A stretch of 64,000 bases of DNA from DASSUW01 sp963835525 (GTDB lineage: Bacteria > Actinomycetota > Thermoleophilia > Solirubrobacterales > Solirubrobacteraceae), in assembly GCA_963835525.1 (NCBI GenBank), contig CAWIFM010000004.1, positions 620,001-684,000 on the forward strand, read 5' to 3'. The notes under the pieces were generated by a model. That model was not told where the DNA came from. It saw nothing but the letters and a program-made list of their open reading frames with translations, and made no database searches. Position numbers and translations under genes: made by a program. Below are positions 1 through 7,917 of this stretch, one piece after another (position 1 is the first letter of the stretch; each line of letters opens with the position of its first letter).

Positions 1-341
1 GTGCAGGCCTCGTCGGGAGGCTCTTCCGTCAAGGTCTTGTACACCTTGGCCGGCAGCTCCTCGTCGGTCGCGCCGTCGAACTCGAGCTCACTCTTGAAGT
101 CGTCCACCGACGTGTATCCCGAGTCGAGCAGCAGCTGTTCATCGCCCTCGAACTGCTCTCGCACGCGCTGCAGCGCCTGGCGAAGGGCCGGACCGCTCCC
201 ACGCCCGCCCTCCGCGGGCTGAAGTGTGTAGCTGCGCCCTCCGAGATCGAGGAACCGGTCGTCGAGCTCGATGTCGGCGGCGACCCCCAGCTCGCCGTTC
301 CGGATGCGCAAGAAGCCACCGTTGTCACTCGGCTCCGCCAT
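1..341 (-). CDS. Acidic hypothetical protein, cut by the window edge
   Basis: Starting from an ATG at 341 and read leftwards, 113 codons run without a stop to the window edge, with strong GC preference at third positions. The protein starts MAEPSDNGGFLRIRNGEL and is acidic and soluble, with no membrane segment or signal peptide and no motif I recognise. It is divergent from the subtilisin-like protease gene across about 115 bp, so the two may share a control region; a role as substrate or partner of that protease is only a guess. The C-terminus is missing. Confidence 0.6.
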   Translation of the reverse strand, partial: MAEPSDNGGFLRIRNGELGVAADIELDDRFLDLGGRSYTLQPAEGGRGSGPALRQALQRVREQFEGDEQLLLDSGYTSVDDFKSELEFDGATDEELPAKVYKTLTEEPPDEAC

Positions 342-457
342 GTCACAGTCCTCCCTGTCTCGGGGGCAGTGACCCATCCTCGCCGACTCCGCTCGCGCCC
401 GTCAAGGCGCCTGAACGGTCTCTGGCTCTCACCCGGTGATGGTGAGAGGCTCCCAAC

Positions 458-1918
458 GTGTCACCCGGGATTCCCTCCGGCGTTCCACTTCCTCCCGCGG
501 CCGTCAAGCGCGCACGCAAGCGCACCTACCACCAGCTCGGGCTCGGACCTCGAGGGCAAGGCGACGAACGAGTTCTGCGTCGCGTTCACCGAGCCGACAG
601 TCGTGCTCGGAGCCGAGGCCGCGCGCGCCCCGATCCCGAGATCTCGGCGGTCGTCGAATTCGTCGACGACCCCGCGCCGCCGGCGCCGATCCCCGAGGAG
701 TTGCAGGAGCGCCTGGCCGAGGCCCTGCGCGAGCCGTTCGCGGCAGAGGAGGCGATCGATCTCTCGCTGGGAGCCGCGCTCCCCGCGCTGCTCAAGGAGC
801 TGAGCATCAAGGCGTCGCGCGACGGGTTCCTGACGCGCACCGGCCTGATCCGGGACGAGTTGGAGCACTCGACATCCGCGTTGACGCAGTCGCGGCCGTC
901 GTCGCTGCGCTCGGTCGAGCCGGAGCGCCCCTTCGTCCAGCTCTGCTGGCTCAACGACACGATCCGGACCGCCGACCCGCGCTCGCTCACCGACGTGGCC
1001 GGCGACGACTCGATCAAGCTGATCGACGTCCCGCGAAGGATCGAGGCGGAGCAGGGGTCGCCGGACGTGACGCTCGCGGCAGCCTGGGATGTCGGTGACA
1101 ACGAGCGACTGTCAGGTCACGGCATCACCGTGGCGGTCATCGACTCGGAAGTCGCGCTTCGACACCCCGCCTTCCAGGATCGCGTGATCCACAGGCGGAA
1201 CTACACCACGCAGCCGTGGGGCGTCCCCGGGCCGCATGGCACCGCCGTGGCCGGGATCATCGGAGCGCGCCACCAGGAATACAGCGGTGTCGCCCCGCAC
1301 GTGACCATCTACAACTACAAGGTGCTGGGCACCGTCCGGCCCTTCAACTCGACCGACTTCGACGGTGCGCTGGCCATCCAGCAGGCACTCGAGGACGGCG
1401 TTCGGGTGGCGAACTGCTCGTGGGGTGCCGGCAAGGCCGGCAACGGCACCTCGCGAGAGGCGAAGGCGTGCAACAACGCGTGGCTCCATGGCCTCACGGT
1501 CGTCAAGAGCGCCGGTAACGACGGTCCGGGAGCGTCGACCCTCACCAGGCCGGCCGACGCGGAGGGCGTGATCGTGGTCGGGGCCACGGACTCGACCGGG
1601 CGCGAGGTCGCGAGCTACAGCAGCCGCGGACCGACGGCGAACCGGCGCACGCGCCCACACCTGGTGGCACCCGGTGGGCAGAGGGGCGACGACCTCTTCG
1701 GCGTGCAGGTATCCGGCCGCTTCGGCGGGATCTCGTACGGCACGAGCCTGGCAGCCCCGCACGTGACCGGGCTGCTCGCACTGCTGCTCGAGCGGCAACC
1801 GCACCTGTCCCCGAGCCAGCAGCGCGCTCGCCTGCTCGCCGCCTGCGTGCCGCTGCCGGGATTCGGCAAGAACGCCCAGGGCGAAGGCCTGATCGATCCT
1901 GCCACCCTCCTGCCCTGA
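458..1918 (+). CDS. Subtilisin-like (S8) serine protease with propeptide
   Basis: A 486-residue S8 family serine peptidase. The catalytic triad is visible: Asp about 229 (AVIDSEV), His about 260 (GPHGTAVAG), Ser about 430 (GTSLAAPHVTG), with the oxyanion Asn in SAGNDG near 354. Residues about 60-200 form a propeptide-like domain ending in LIDVPRRIEAEQ just before the catalytic domain. There is no clear signal peptide, so it may be cytoplasmic. Between about nt 545 and 630 codon bias moves to another frame (reading ATNEFCVAFTEP there), then returns; so residues about 30-58 as given are probably wrong because of two compensating indels. The start (GTG at 458) is therefore uncertain. The catalytic part is certain. 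It lies tail to tail with a gene encoding a propeptide-like protein. Confidence 0.88.
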   Translation: MSPGIPSGVPLPPAAVKRARKRTYHQLGLGPRGQGDERVLRRVHRADSRARSRGRARPDPEISAVVEFVDDPAPPAPIPEELQERLAEALREPFAAEEAIDLSLGAALPALLKELSIKASRDGFLTRTGLIRDELEHSTSALTQSRPSSLRSVEPERPFVQLCWLNDTIRTADPRSLTDVAGDDSIKLIDVPRRIEAEQGSPDVTLAAAWDVGDNERLSGHGITVAVIDSEVALRHPAFQDRVIHRRNYTTQPWGVPGPHGTAVAGIIGARHQEYSGVAPHVTIYNYKVLGTVRPFNSTDFDGALAIQQALEDGVRVANCSWGAGKAGNGTSREAKACNNAWLHGLTVVKSAGNDGPGASTLTRPADAEGVIVVGATDSTGREVASYSSRGPTANRRTRPHLVAPGGQRGDDLFGVQVSGRFGGISYGTSLAAPHVTGLLALLLERQPHLSPSQQRARLLAACVPLPGFGKNAQGEGLIDPATLLP

Positions 1919-1921
1919 GGC

Positions 1922-2231
1922 TCACTCCGCCTCGAGGGTGTGCGGCACGTCGATGAGCGCGACCTGGTCGAGCTCGGTGAGCGGTTCGACCCCGGCCGGC
2001 GGAAGGCGGGCGAGCAGCGTCTGGTTCAGCCCGACCTCACCGCGGATCTCGCGGCCGAGGGCGCGCACCTCCGCGATGACGGGCTCCGCCAGGCGCCCGG
2101 AACGCCTCCTTGGCCGCCTCGATGCCGCCCTCCGGCGCGTCCGGGCCCTGGAGCTCGAGCACGACGTCCAGGGGCGCGTCCTGCGCGCCGGCGAGCACGC
2201 GCTCCAGCTCCGGGCTCAGCCTCGCGGGCAT
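1922..2231 (-). pseudogene. Stand-alone subtilisin propeptide-like protein (I9-like), one frameshift
   Basis: From ATG 2231 the frame reads LDVVLELQGPDAPEGG, then near 2096-2100 coding potential moves to another frame that ends in LTELDQVALIDVPHTLEAE at the stop 1922-1924. Correcting one base gives about 103 residues. The end closely matches the propeptide-catalytic junction of the convergent S8 protease (LIDVPRRIEAE there, LIDVPHTLEAE here) and the start matches its propeptide beginning. Free-standing propeptide homologues of subtilases are known as inhibitors or folding helpers, so an in-trans inhibitor is my inference. Only three bases separate the two stop codons. Whether the frameshift is real cannot be told here. 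Confidence 0.6.
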
Positions 2232-2242
2232 GCAGCGACTCC

Positions 2243-2675
2243 TCAGCTCGCCGCTTTCTTGACGAGCGCGCCGATCTTCTTCTCGTCGGCGGCGGTGAGC
2301 TTCGTCAGCGCGTAGGAGGTCGGCCACATGGCGCCGTCGTCGAGGTTCGCCTTGTCGCTGAAGCCGAGCGTCGCGTACCTCGCCTTGAACTTCTGCGCGC
2401 TCTGGAAGAAGCAGACGACCTTGCCGTCCTTGGCGTACGCGGGCATCCCGTACCAGGTCTTCGGTGTCAGGTCCGGCGCGCTGGCCGTGATGACGGCGTG
2501 GAGCCGCTCGGCCATGGCGCGATCCGGTTCCGCCATCTCGGCGATCTTCGCGAGCAGGTCGCTCTCGCCGTCCGCCTTGGTCGCTTCGCCTTCAGCTCCT
2601 TGGCACGCTCCCGCATCGCGGCTCGTCCTCGGCCGTGAATCCCTTGCCCTTCTTCGCTGGCTTCTTCGCAGTCAT
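2243..2675 (-). pseudogene. DUF1801-family protein, two frameshifts near the N-terminus
   Basis: The frame 2536-2243 encodes the DUF1801 core, with TWYGMPAYAKDGKVVCFFQ and ATLGFSDKANLDDGAMWP, typical of small proteins sometimes called YdhG-like or iron chaperone-like. Upstream, an ATG at 2675 begins MTAKKPAKKGKGFTAEDE, followed in other frames by RERAKELKAK and KADGESDLLAKIAEM, which are the usual N-terminal segments of this family. Frame changes lie near 2622-2630 and 2584-2592. The start overlaps the stop of the LysR-type remnant (ATGA). With both indels repaired it would be an ordinary protein of about 145 residues; the real function of the family is unsettled. Confidence 0.7.
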
Positions 2676-2880
2676 TCCAGTGATGCTAGGTGCTTCTCGG
2701 CCAGCCTCATGAGCGCTCGAGTGGCGGGTGAGAGACGGGCGTTGCGCCGCTGGATGAACGCGAAGGTCTCGTGCAGCGGCGGGTCGAGCGACACGGCGGT
2801 GAGGCGATCGCCGTAGCCGAGGGCGTCGAGCAGCGCCCGGGTCACGACCTCGCGCGCTCGTCCCGCCCCGAGTCGCGCAT
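2672..2880 (-). pseudogene. C-terminal remnant of a LysR-type regulator
   Basis: The minus-strand frame ending at 2672 encodes VSLDPPLHETFAFIQRRNAR followed by ATRALMRLAEK, which looks like the last 65 or so residues of a LysR-type substrate-binding domain. Nothing resembling the HTH or the rest of that domain lies upstream; coding signal on this strand ends near 2875-2880, where an unrelated plus-strand coding fragment begins. It is therefore a truncated gene. LysR assignment rests on pattern recognition of the C-terminal segment only. Confidence 0.45.
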
Positions 2881-3013
2881 CGACATCCCGCGCCACGAGT
2901 GGACGCGCGACATGCGCGGCACGCAGCGACAGATCGATCGCATCCTCCGGCGCACGCCGGCAAGCGCCGACGAGCCGCAGCCGACCCGCGACCACCTGGC
3001 GATCCACGGATGA
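2880..3013 (+). pseudogene. C-terminal fragment of an unidentified gene ahead of the SDR
   Basis: About 44 codons with strong third-position GC bias read HEWTRDMRGTQRQIDRIL to a TGA at 3011-3013 that overlaps the SDR start (ATGA), as expected for the last gene upstream in an operon. No plausible start or upstream part exists: to the left the sequence becomes the LysR-type remnant on the other strand. I do not recognise the family. It is probably the tail of an enzyme once co-transcribed with the SDR. Confidence 0.4.
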
Positions 3014-3729
3014 GGCTCGAAGGCAAGACGGCGCTCATCTCAGGCGGCGCCCGCGGCCAGGGCGCGGCACACGGCCGGCGCCTCGCCGAGGAGGGCGCGA
3101 CCGTCCTGCTCGGCGACGTCCTCGAGGACGCAGGCGAGGCGCACGCCCGCGAGCTCCGCGCCGCCGGCCTCGACGTCCACTTCCTGCGCCTCGACGTCAC
3201 CTCACCCGAGGACTGGAGCGCGGCCGTGGCACACGCCGGGCGGCTCGACATCCTCGTCAACAACGCGGGCGTCGTCCGCGTCGCACCGATCGCCGAAGAG
3301 TCCGACGAGGGATGGCACACCACGATGGCCGTCAACGCGACCGGCGTCTTCTACGGCATGCGCGCCGCCATCCCGGCGCTGCGCCGCAACGGCGGCGGCT
3401 CGATCATCAACATCGCCTCGATCTACGGCCCCGTCGGCGCCCCCGGCTACGTCGCCTACACCGCCAGCAAGGGCGCCGTGATCGCCATGACGAAGGTCGC
3501 CGCCCTCGAGCACGCGCAGGACCGCATCCGCGTCAACGCCATCTGCCCGGGACCGGTCAGGAGCCCGATGAGCGAGCAGGAAGGCGACGCCTCCGTCGAG
3601 ATCACCCCGCTCCGCCGCCGCGCCGAACCCGAGGAGATCTCCGCCGCCGTCGCCTTCCTCGCCTCCGACGACGCCGTCTACATCACCGGCGCCGAGCTCG
3701 CCGTCGACGGCGGCTACCTCGCCCGCTGA
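3010..3729 (+). CDS. Short-chain dehydrogenase/reductase (SDR)
   Basis: A 239-residue classical SDR, a soluble NAD(P)-dependent oxidoreductase. Visible are the cofactor motif (SGGARGQG, a variant of TGxxxGxG), the structural NNAG, the catalytic Ser in NIASIYG, and the YTASK Tyr-Lys pair, then the PGPV segment after the active site. An aspartate at the end of the second strand region (LLGDVLED) suggests NAD(H) preference. The ATG at 3010 overlaps the stop of an upstream gene fragment, so it was probably translated as part of an operon whose front is lost. Substrate unknown. Confidence 0.9.
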   Translation: MRLEGKTALISGGARGQGAAHGRRLAEEGATVLLGDVLEDAGEAHARELRAAGLDVHFLRLDVTSPEDWSAAVAHAGRLDILVNNAGVVRVAPIAEESDEGWHTTMAVNATGVFYGMRAAIPALRRNGGGSIINIASIYGPVGAPGYVAYTASKGAVIAMTKVAALEHAQDRIRVNAICPGPVRSPMSEQEGDASVEITPLRRRAEPEEISAAVAFLASDDAVYITGAELAVDGGYLAR

Positions 3730-3758
3730 GAACCCCCGCTCCGGGGTAGGAGCCGGGC

Positions 3759-4109
3759 ATGTCCGAGGACATCCCCGGCATCGACTGGAGCAGCGCGGAG
3801 GTCGATGACGGCCGCCTCACCGTCGCGGTCGGCGGCCGCCATTCCGCGGCGTGGACCGAGCGCCTCGAGGAGGTGCTCGAGCGCCTGGGCCGCGGCGGCA
3901 ACCGCTGGGGCGAGGTCGAGGTGGGCAAGAAGAAGCTGCGGGTCGACGCCGTCGAGCGGGGCGCCGAGGCGGACCTCCGGCACTTCCTCGAGTCCGCCGT
4001 GCTCCAGGCGAACGCCGACGAGCCTCCCAAGGAGGCCAAGAAGTCCGGCGGCGAGCGCTCGGAGGATGATCAGGAGATGACGGACGTCTTCCGGTCCTTC
4101 GCCGACTAA
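3759..4109 (+). CDS. Hypothetical acidic protein, 116 aa
   Basis: Begins MSEDIPGIDWSSAEV after a 29-bp gap from the SDR and shows strong GC3 bias, so it is coding. A central GRGGNRWGEVEVGKKKLRV stretch alternates charged and hydrophobic residues; the C-terminal third is rich in Glu, Lys and Asp and probably disordered. No signal peptide, membrane segment or known motif is seen. It is followed 12 bp later by the nitroreductase-family gene and may be co-transcribed with it. Confidence 0.65.
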   Translation: MSEDIPGIDWSSAEVDDGRLTVAVGGRHSAAWTERLEEVLERLGRGGNRWGEVEVGKKKLRVDAVERGAEADLRHFLESAVLQANADEPPKEAKKSGGERSEDDQEMTDVFRSFAD

Positions 4110-4121
4110 CGCCACTTCGCA

Positions 4122-4649
4122 ATGACGATTCGTGTAAATCCCACCGGCACTCGCGGGGCGCGGGTGCCGAGACGCGGTCCGCTCTGGAAGCTCTTCCAGC
4201 TCGTCGGCAGGCGGCAGGTCCGGAAGTACCGCAGCGGCGGCGAGGAGCAGGTCAGCAAGAGGATGGGGTTCCCTGTGGTCGTTCTCACCACGCGTGGAGC
4301 GAAGACGGGCCAGACACGAACGACCCCGCTCGGAGGCTTTGCGGACGGAGAGGGTGCGTGGCTCGTCGCCGCCACGCTCGGCGGAGCGGCACGCCACCCG
4401 GCCTGGTTCCTGAACATGGCGAAGCATCCCGACGAGATCTGGCTGGAGGTCGGGTCAGAGCGTTTCAAGGTTCGCGGTGAGTCGCTGGAGGGGCAGGAGC
4501 GCGTTGACGCGCTCGCCCGCATCGCGAAGGTCTCTCCTCGCTACGGCAACTACCAGGAGAAGACCGACCGCGAGATCCCCATCGTCCGGCTGACCCGAGC
4601 GGCGCCTACGGCCGGTTCGGGTCGCGACCGATCCGCACCGGGAACGTGA
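4122..4649 (+). CDS. Deazaflavin (F420)-dependent nitroreductase-family protein
   Basis: A 175-residue protein of the split beta-barrel DDN/nitroreductase family. The hallmark segments are present: VVVLTTRGAKTGQTRTTPLG near residue 50, GAWLVAATLGGAARHPAWF near 75, and HPDEIWLEVG near 105. Relatives in actinobacteria bind coenzyme F420 and reduce quinones or nitro compounds; which substrate applies here is unknown. The basic N-terminus (RVPRRGPLWKLFQLVGRRQ) is typical of membrane-associated members. Its last 44 bp overlap the convergent downstream gene, so its final residues are uncertain. Confidence 0.85.
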   Translation: MTIRVNPTGTRGARVPRRGPLWKLFQLVGRRQVRKYRSGGEEQVSKRMGFPVVVLTTRGAKTGQTRTTPLGGFADGEGAWLVAATLGGAARHPAWFLNMAKHPDEIWLEVGSERFKVRGESLEGQERVDALARIAKVSPRYGNYQEKTDREIPIVRLTRAAPTAGSGRDRSAPGT

Positions 4650-5238
4650 GCTCCGCCGGATCGGCCCCCTCGGCGAGTGCGACGATCCGAATCGAGTGCT
4701 CCCGCACGTCACCGTGGTACGTCGGCATCAGTGTCGGCACGGCTGCGATGACCGTCTCCGGAACCGCTCGCGCCACGCCGTCCAGCTCCCTCGTCAAGAC
4801 GTAGGTCTCGCCGATCTGGGCAGCGTCGGGCAGGTCCCGGCCGCTCGCATCCGCCCATCGAAGCTCCGGGTCGAAGCCGAACGACGATGCCGGGAAGGTC
4901 GCCTCGATCTTGCCGCGCCCCGCGTCTCGGTCGCCTTCGTTCCGGACCGTGATCGCCAGACGCAGCCCTCCGATGGTGGTGCTGAGCCAGATCACCCCGT
5001 CCGCATCATGCACCGTGTCATGCGGATATCCGACGATTTCGGCTGACACCACCAACCGGGCGCGCGCCGTGCGCTCCGCCAGTCGCTGCGCGTGTTCCTC
5101 CTCCGAGATCGCGAGCGCCCTCTGCGCGATCGTGTTCGCGTCCGCCGCAAGCTGATTCGCGTCGTGCGACTTGCGATTCGCCCGCCATGCGATGAAGGCC
5201 GCGACGATCGCGACGGCCAATCCGAGCCATTCGATCAC
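4606..5238 (-). CDS. Membrane-anchored hypothetical protein
   Basis: From a GTG at 5238, 210 residues: one N-terminal membrane helix (WLGLAVAIVAAFIAW), a short helical, possibly coiled segment rich in Ala, Asn, Asp and Glu to about residue 60, then a mostly beta domain with no motif I recognise. The helix followed by a NRKSHDAN-type segment is common in small bacterial proteins of unknown function that sit in the membrane with a cytoplasmic domain. It converges on and overlaps the nitroreductase-family gene. Confidence 0.65.
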   Translation of the reverse strand: MIEWLGLAVAIVAAFIAWRANRKSHDANQLAADANTIAQRALAISEEEHAQRLAERTARARLVVSAEIVGYPHDTVHDADGVIWLSTTIGGLRLAITVRNEGDRDAGRGKIEATFPASSFGFDPELRWADASGRDLPDAAQIGETYVLTRELDGVARAVPETVIAAVPTLMPTYHGDVREHSIRIVALAEGADPAELTFPVRIGRDPNRP

Positions 5239-5310
5239 TGCGGGTAAAGGTGAGGCGACCGCCGGACGGAACCGCAGCCCTTGAAGAAGGGCGTGTTGTC
5301 AACGGCCCCG

Positions 5311-6045
5311 TTACATGGCTTGCGCGGTGGGGCGTACGAGGATCTCGTTGAGCGTCACGCGCTGCGGGCGGCTGATGGCGAAGGCGATGACGTCGGCGAT
5401 GTCCTGCGCGGGGATGCCCATCTCGGCCGTGGCTGTCTTGTTGGCTCGCTTGCTGATGGGGTCGGTGATGTGGTCGGTGAGCTCGGTTGTGATGGCGCCG
5501 GGTTCGATGACGGTGACGCGGATGTCGGGCTGAAGCTCGACGCGCAGGGCTTCTGACCAGCCGTTGATGCCCCACTTGGTCGCCGCGTAGGCTGCGAAGC
5601 CTGCCGGCGCGACGCGACCGGCGACCGAGGAGATGTTCACGAGGTCGCCGCCGCCATCTTGGAGCTGTTCGAGGAAGACCTCGGCGGCGGTCATCGCGCC
5701 GAGTAGGTTGGTCTCGACCATGCGCCGGTGCTCTGCGCGTTGATCGGAGCTGAACGGCGCGGTGAGCATGACGCCGGCGTTGTTGACGAGGATGTCCGCG
5801 CCGCCGAGTTCGTGCTGGACGCGGTCGGCGGCGGCGAGGACCGATGCGCGGTCGGTGACGTCGGCCTCGATGGCGATCGCGCCGTCGCCGAGCTCGTCGG
5901 CCAGGGCCTGGATGCGGTCGACGCGGCGCGCGAGCAGCGCGACGCGGTGGCCGTCAGCGACCAGCGCGCGGGCGGTCGCCTCGCCAATTCCTGAGGAAGC
6001 GCCCGTGACGACGGCGACGCGGCCGGTGTGGTGATCGGCGCTCAT
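5311..6045 (-). CDS. Short-chain dehydrogenase (SDR), second gene of an SDR pair
   Basis: A 244-residue classical SDR with TGASSGIG cofactor motif at the N-terminus, NNAG near 90, the catalytic Ser in VNISSVAG, and YAATK (Tyr-Lys). ARRVDR after the second strand suggests NADP(H) preference. Its start overlaps the stop of the upstream SDR by 4 bp (ATGA), so the two are a coupled operon, divergent from an MmyB-like regulator gene. Confidence 0.9.
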   Translation of the reverse strand: MSADHHTGRVAVVTGASSGIGEATARALVADGHRVALLARRVDRIQALADELGDGAIAIEADVTDRASVLAAADRVQHELGGADILVNNAGVMLTAPFSSDQRAEHRRMVETNLLGAMTAAEVFLEQLQDGGGDLVNISSVAGRVAPAGFAAYAATKWGINGWSEALRVELQPDIRVTVIEPGAITTELTDHITDPISKRANKTATAEMGIPAQDIADVIAFAISRPQRVTLNEILVRPTAQAM

Positions 6046-6893
6046 GCCGTGACCCCGTCGAGCGCGAGCGATGAGGAGAGGTCGCGGTAGGCGTCGATCT
6101 GCTGCCGGCGTTCGGCGAGCTTGTCCTCGGCCTGTGCGAGCGCGTCGGCGCCGGCGATGAACCGGAACGGCGGCTGCGCTTCGTCGGTGATGGTCAGGAG
6201 CGCCTGGGCGAGCTTGGCGGGGTCGCCGCTCTGCCGGCCGTTCTGGCTCTCCCAGAACTCGCGCTGGGCGGCGTTGCTCTGCGCGTAGTCCTCGATCGTC
6301 GCCTCGGCGTAGTTCGTCGACTCCTTGGTCAGCAGCTCGGTGCGGAAGAACCCGGGGTTGACGACCGTCGTGTGGATGCCGAACGGCTCGATCTCGGGGG
6401 CCAGCGACTCCATCCAGCCGTCGACGCCGAACTTCGAGGCGGCGTAGGCGGTCCCGTATGCGAAGCCGGCAAAGCCGGCCGAGGAGGAGATCGTCACGAC
6501 GTGGCCGGAGCGCTGCTTGCGCATGACCGGCAGGACGGCGCGGGTGACGTTCATCGGGCCGACGAGCGTCGTGGTGATCTGCCGGTCCATCTGCTCGGGC
6601 GTGAGCTCCTCGAAGAAGCCCGCGTAGAAGCTGGCGGCGTTGTTTACGAGCACGTCGATGCCTCCGAAGCGGTCCACAGCGGCCCTGACCGCCGCCTCGG
6701 CGTCCTGCGCGCTGGTGACGTCGAGCCGGATGGCAAGCAGGTGCTTCGAGTCGCCGACGGCCGTGGCGACGGCGTCGGGGTTGCGCCCGGTGGCCACGAC
6801 GTTGTGGCCGGCGGCGAGCGCGGCCTTGGCGATGTCGAGGCCCATTCCGCGGCCGGCGCCGGTGATGAGCCAGGTCTTGTTCTCGGAGGTCAT
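6042..6893 (-). CDS. Short-chain dehydrogenase (SDR), first gene of an SDR pair
   Basis: A 283-residue SDR starting MTSENKTWLITGAGRGMG (ATG 6893). It has the cofactor motif TGAGRGMG, NNAA in place of NNAG, a Ser in TISSSAG and YAASK. The longer C-terminus, about 40 residues beyond the core, is usual in SDRs of this subgroup. The frame stays open far upstream, but MTSENK fits the family start and the regulator-SDR control region lies just beyond it. Control by the divergent MmyB-like regulator is inferred from position and from the inverted repeat at 6924-6965. Confidence 0.9.
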   Translation of the reverse strand: MTSENKTWLITGAGRGMGLDIAKAALAAGHNVVATGRNPDAVATAVGDSKHLLAIRLDVTSAQDAEAAVRAAVDRFGGIDVLVNNAASFYAGFFEELTPEQMDRQITTTLVGPMNVTRAVLPVMRKQRSGHVVTISSSAGFAGFAYGTAYAASKFGVDGWMESLAPEIEPFGIHTTVVNPGFFRTELLTKESTNYAEATIEDYAQSNAAQREFWESQNGRQSGDPAKLAQALLTITDEAQPPFRFIAGADALAQAEDKLAERRQQIDAYRDLSSSLALDGVTA

Positions 6894-6923
6894 GGCGTCC
6901 AGCAAAGCGCGGATCCGGCGAAG

Positions 6924-6965
6924 GTGGGAGTCCCTGTTGAGAGGGCTACTGGCAGTGACTCCCAC
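6924..6965. promoter_or_regulatory. Inverted-repeat operator between SDR operon and regulator
   Basis: GTGGGAGTC at 6924-6932 and its exact reverse complement GACTCCCAC at 6957-6965 are separated by 24 bp, inside the 102-bp gap between the divergent SDR pair and the MmyB-like regulator gene. The left arm continues as GGGAGTCCC, itself nearly palindromic. This is a natural site for the regulator to act on both genes; binding is inferred. Confidence 0.5.
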
Positions 6966-6995
6966 GGGCGCGTCGCCGGGTCTAGGCTGGCTTTC

Positions 6996-7877
6996 GTGGA
7001 GACCAAGGCCGAGATCCGTGAGTTCCTGACCTCCCGCCGCGGGCGGATCACGCCCGAGCAGGCCGGGTTGCCGACCTACGGCGCTCGTCGCGTTCCCGGG
7101 CTGCGCCGCGAAGAGGTCGCGGTCCTCGCCGGCGTGAGCATCCAGTACTACACGCGCCTGGAGCGCGGAGACATGAGCGGTGCCTCCGAGGGCGTGCTGG
7201 AGGCACTGGCCCGGGCGCTCCAGCTCGACCACGCCGAGCGCGCCCACCTCTTCGATCTCGCGCGCGCCGCCCAGCCAGCCGGGGCGCGCCCGCGCCGACG
7301 CCAGGTCAAGGCACGCATCCGGCCCGAGATTCAGTGGACGCTCGACGCGATCACCGGCGCCGCCGCGTACGTGGGCAACGACCGCCTCGACATCCTCGCC
7401 ACCAACCAGCTCGGGCGCGCGCTGTTCTCCGAGCTGTACGCCGCACCCGCGCGACCGGTCAACTTCGCGCGGTTCGTCTTCCTCGCCCCGCGCGCCCAAA
7501 CGTTCTACGCCGACTGGGACCGCGCCGCCCGCGAGACCGCCGCGATCCTGCGATCGGCCGCCGGCCGCGACCCATACGACCGCGACCTCTCAGAGCTCGT
7601 CGGCGAGCTCGCGACACAGAGCGAGGCATTCCGCACGCACTGGGCCGCACACAACGTCCGCTTCCACGCCACGGCGGTCAAGCACTTCCACCACCCCGCC
7701 GTCGGCGAGCTCAGCCTCAGCTTCAATCGCCTGGACATCGCCGCCGACCACGGACTGACGCTCTTCACCTACGCCGCCGAACCCGGCTCCCGTTCCCAGG
7801 AGGCCTTGAACCTGCTCGGGAGCTGGGCCGCCACGATCGACCTCGCCGAGCCGGCGCGGACGACCGACCAAAATTAA
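6996..7877 (+). CDS. XRE-family regulator with MmyB-like ligand-binding domain
   Basis: A 293-residue transcription factor starting at GTG 6996. Residues about 20-75 form an XRE helix-turn-helix (TYGARRVPGLRREEVAVLAG then VSIQYYTRLERG), and the rest is the MmyB-like domain (NDRLDILATNQLGRALF, ARFVFL, LSFNRLDI), which in relatives binds fatty-acid-like ligands. MmyB-like regulators are commonly divergent from SDR genes, as here. The frame is open upstream, but VETKAEIREFLTSRR is the usual start and leaves a proper control region. Confidence 0.9.
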   Translation: METKAEIREFLTSRRGRITPEQAGLPTYGARRVPGLRREEVAVLAGVSIQYYTRLERGDMSGASEGVLEALARALQLDHAERAHLFDLARAAQPAGARPRRRQVKARIRPEIQWTLDAITGAAAYVGNDRLDILATNQLGRALFSELYAAPARPVNFARFVFLAPRAQTFYADWDRAARETAAILRSAAGRDPYDRDLSELVGELATQSEAFRTHWAAHNVRFHATAVKHFHHPAVGELSLSFNRLDIAADHGLTLFTYAAEPGSRSQEALNLLGSWAATIDLAEPARTTDQN

Positions 7878-7917
7878 GCCCGAGCGAGCGCGAGCACGGA
7901 CGACCGCGGAGCCCGCG

